Assembly (NCBI RefSeq): GCF_030295955.1
Contig: NZ_AP027363.1
Span: 372,001 to 436,000 of the forward strand
From: Thalassotalea agarivorans
Lineage (GTDB): Bacteria; Pseudomonadota; Gammaproteobacteria; Enterobacterales; Alteromonadaceae
Length of the DNA: 64,000 bases
Reading direction: 5' to 3'
The position numbers were made by a program, and so were the translations under genes. The notes under the pieces were generated by a model. It searched no databases and was not told the DNA's origin. It saw only the letters and a program-made list of their open reading frames with translations. This document shows, piece by piece, positions 63,202 through 64,000 of this stretch; position 1 is the first letter of the stretch, and the number at the start of each line of letters is the position of its first letter.

Positions 63202-64000
63202 ATGCCTGCCTTCACCCAGTTTCACGATTTTATCGAAGAATCCCCAGTAGATATTGCCAAGTTAACCACCTTTTGTGAGCACATTCCTGACGATTGGGTT
63301 TATCAAGCGACAGGGTTGTCAGCCAAAGCTACAATCCGAAGACGGCGTTTGCCCAGTGATATGGTGCTTTGGTTGGTAGTTGGTATGGCATTTTTTAGAA
63401 ACGAACCGATTGCTGAAGTAGCAAGGCGTATGAACATATGTGCTGAAGGCTTAGCTGATGAAAAACTTTTAGCTAAAAGTGCATTAACCGAAGCGAGAAA
63501 ACGTCTTGGCTCTGAATCGATGGCATGGCTATTTAGGCAATGCAGCAACCAATGGGGATTAGAGCGTTACCCAGGTGACACTTGGCACGGCCTTCAGGTT
63601 TTTGCTGTTGATGGGGCTTTATTTCGCACAAATGATACGCCTGAATTACGTGAGCATTTCGGCTCTGGAAATACGAGCACAAATCGGCAAACGCCATTTC
63701 CTATGTTAAGGCTCGTGACGCTAATGAATGTTCGCTCTCATGTGATTGTTGATGGCGATATAAGCCCTTATCGAAAAGGTGAAATTCCTCTCGCAAAGGG
63801 GTTCATGGATAAGTTGCCAGATAACTCAGTTACCCTACTAGACAAAGGTTTCTATAGCGCAGAGCTACTTCTGGGTATAAACAAACTGGGAGACAACAGT
63901 CATTGGCTTATTCCCGCAAGAAAAGGTTTAAAGTACACGCTGCTCGACAAGCAAGAAAGTAATGACCAATTGGTCGAGATGAAGGTCTCCCCTCAGGCAA
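63202..64000 (+). CDS. IS4-family DDE transposase (3' end outside window)
   Basis: Open frame of 266 codons to the window edge, starting MPAFTQFHDFIEESPVDIAK. The N-terminal IS4-type domain (DWVYQATGLSAKATIRRRRLPSDMVLWLVVGMAFFRN, in parts) is followed by the first catalytic Asp in VFAVDGALFRTNDTPE (about 133-148) and a second Asp in VTLLDKGFYSAELL (about 211-224). The final DDE Glu is beyond the edge. No frameshift so far, so it may be active. Confidence 0.88.
   Translation, partial: MPAFTQFHDFIEESPVDIAKLTTFCEHIPDDWVYQATGLSAKATIRRRRLPSDMVLWLVVGMAFFRNEPIAEVARRMNICAEGLADEKLLAKSALTEARKRLGSESMAWLFRQCSNQWGLERYPGDTWHGLQVFAVDGALFRTNDTPELREHFGSGNTSTNRQTPFPMLRLVTLMNVRSHVIVDGDISPYRKGEIPLAKGFMDKLPDNSVTLLDKGFYSAELLLGINKLGDNSHWLIPARKGLKYTLLDKQESNDQLVEMKVSPQA

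Larger units (their letters stand above)
63108..64000 (+). mobile_element. IS4-family insertion sequence, left part
   Basis: From about 63108 (AATGCTGATCTATTAAG...) to the window edge. The left end is approximate because the right inverted repeat and target duplication are outside the window. It contains the transposase frame at 63202. Confidence 0.75.

Overview
The window is a stretch of a marine gammaproteobacterial chromosome, most likely Alteromonadales and probably Colwelliaceae (Thalassotalea/Colwellia-like). This is inferred from the proteins (PEP-CTERM proteins, MipA-DUF3019-two-component cluster, S8 protease with a C-terminal sorting tail, DUF2333, TIGR04219 barrel protein) and from gene order. 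No database search was possible.

Layout. 1-8.4 kb: a truncated ECF sigma gene with a DUF6249 membrane protein; a GNAT enzyme; a DUF481 protein; rraA, DUF971, hslU and hslV (minus strand, hslV preceded by a sigma-32-like promoter); a PEP-CTERM protein; and an ECF sigma / anti-sigma-like / DUF4097 operon. 8.5-16.6 kb: dnaB-alr, convergent zur, an arsenic operon (arsR-arsC-acr3), and a mipA-DUF3019-response regulator-histidine kinase operon. 17-22 kb: a 1692-residue secreted subtilisin-like protease.

22.25-40.72 kb: an AT-rich integrative mobilizable element inserted in the 5' end of dusA. The host promoter and first 16 codons of dusA are stranded at the left end, and the element supplies a new start for dusA at the right end. 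It encodes a tyrosine integrase, a putative relaxase, a plasmid-type replication initiator and two PrtN-like regulators. Cargo includes a type IIG restriction-modification enzyme coupled to a DUF262 protein and a HEPN protein (best candidate for an undescribed defence system), an orphan adenine methyltransferase with a small regulator, and an XRE regulator facing two lipoproteins and a PEP-CTERM protein across twin operators. A block of 82-bp tandem repeats may be its replication origin. No conjugation machinery was seen, so transfer would depend on a helper element.

40.7-48.3 kb: dusA, then an envelope-stress region with two sigma-54-type promoters, each before a small secreted protein; the second leads pspA, a 36-codon membrane microprotein, pspC and another membrane protein. 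A sulfurtransferase, enoyl-CoA hydratase, copper chaperone, DUF2333 and TIGR04219 proteins follow. 48.4-57.5 kb: cysJIH, an MFS transporter and fadBA with a PsrA-like operator. 57.6-64 kb: a small membrane protein, ftsN-like gene, priA, rpmE, tRNA-Trp, secE, nusG, and the left part of an IS4-family element that appears to interrupt the nusG terminator.

The order rpmE-priA-ftsN (right) and hslV-hslU-rraA (left), on matching strands, suggests that an ancestral cluster is split by about 52 kb of other genes.
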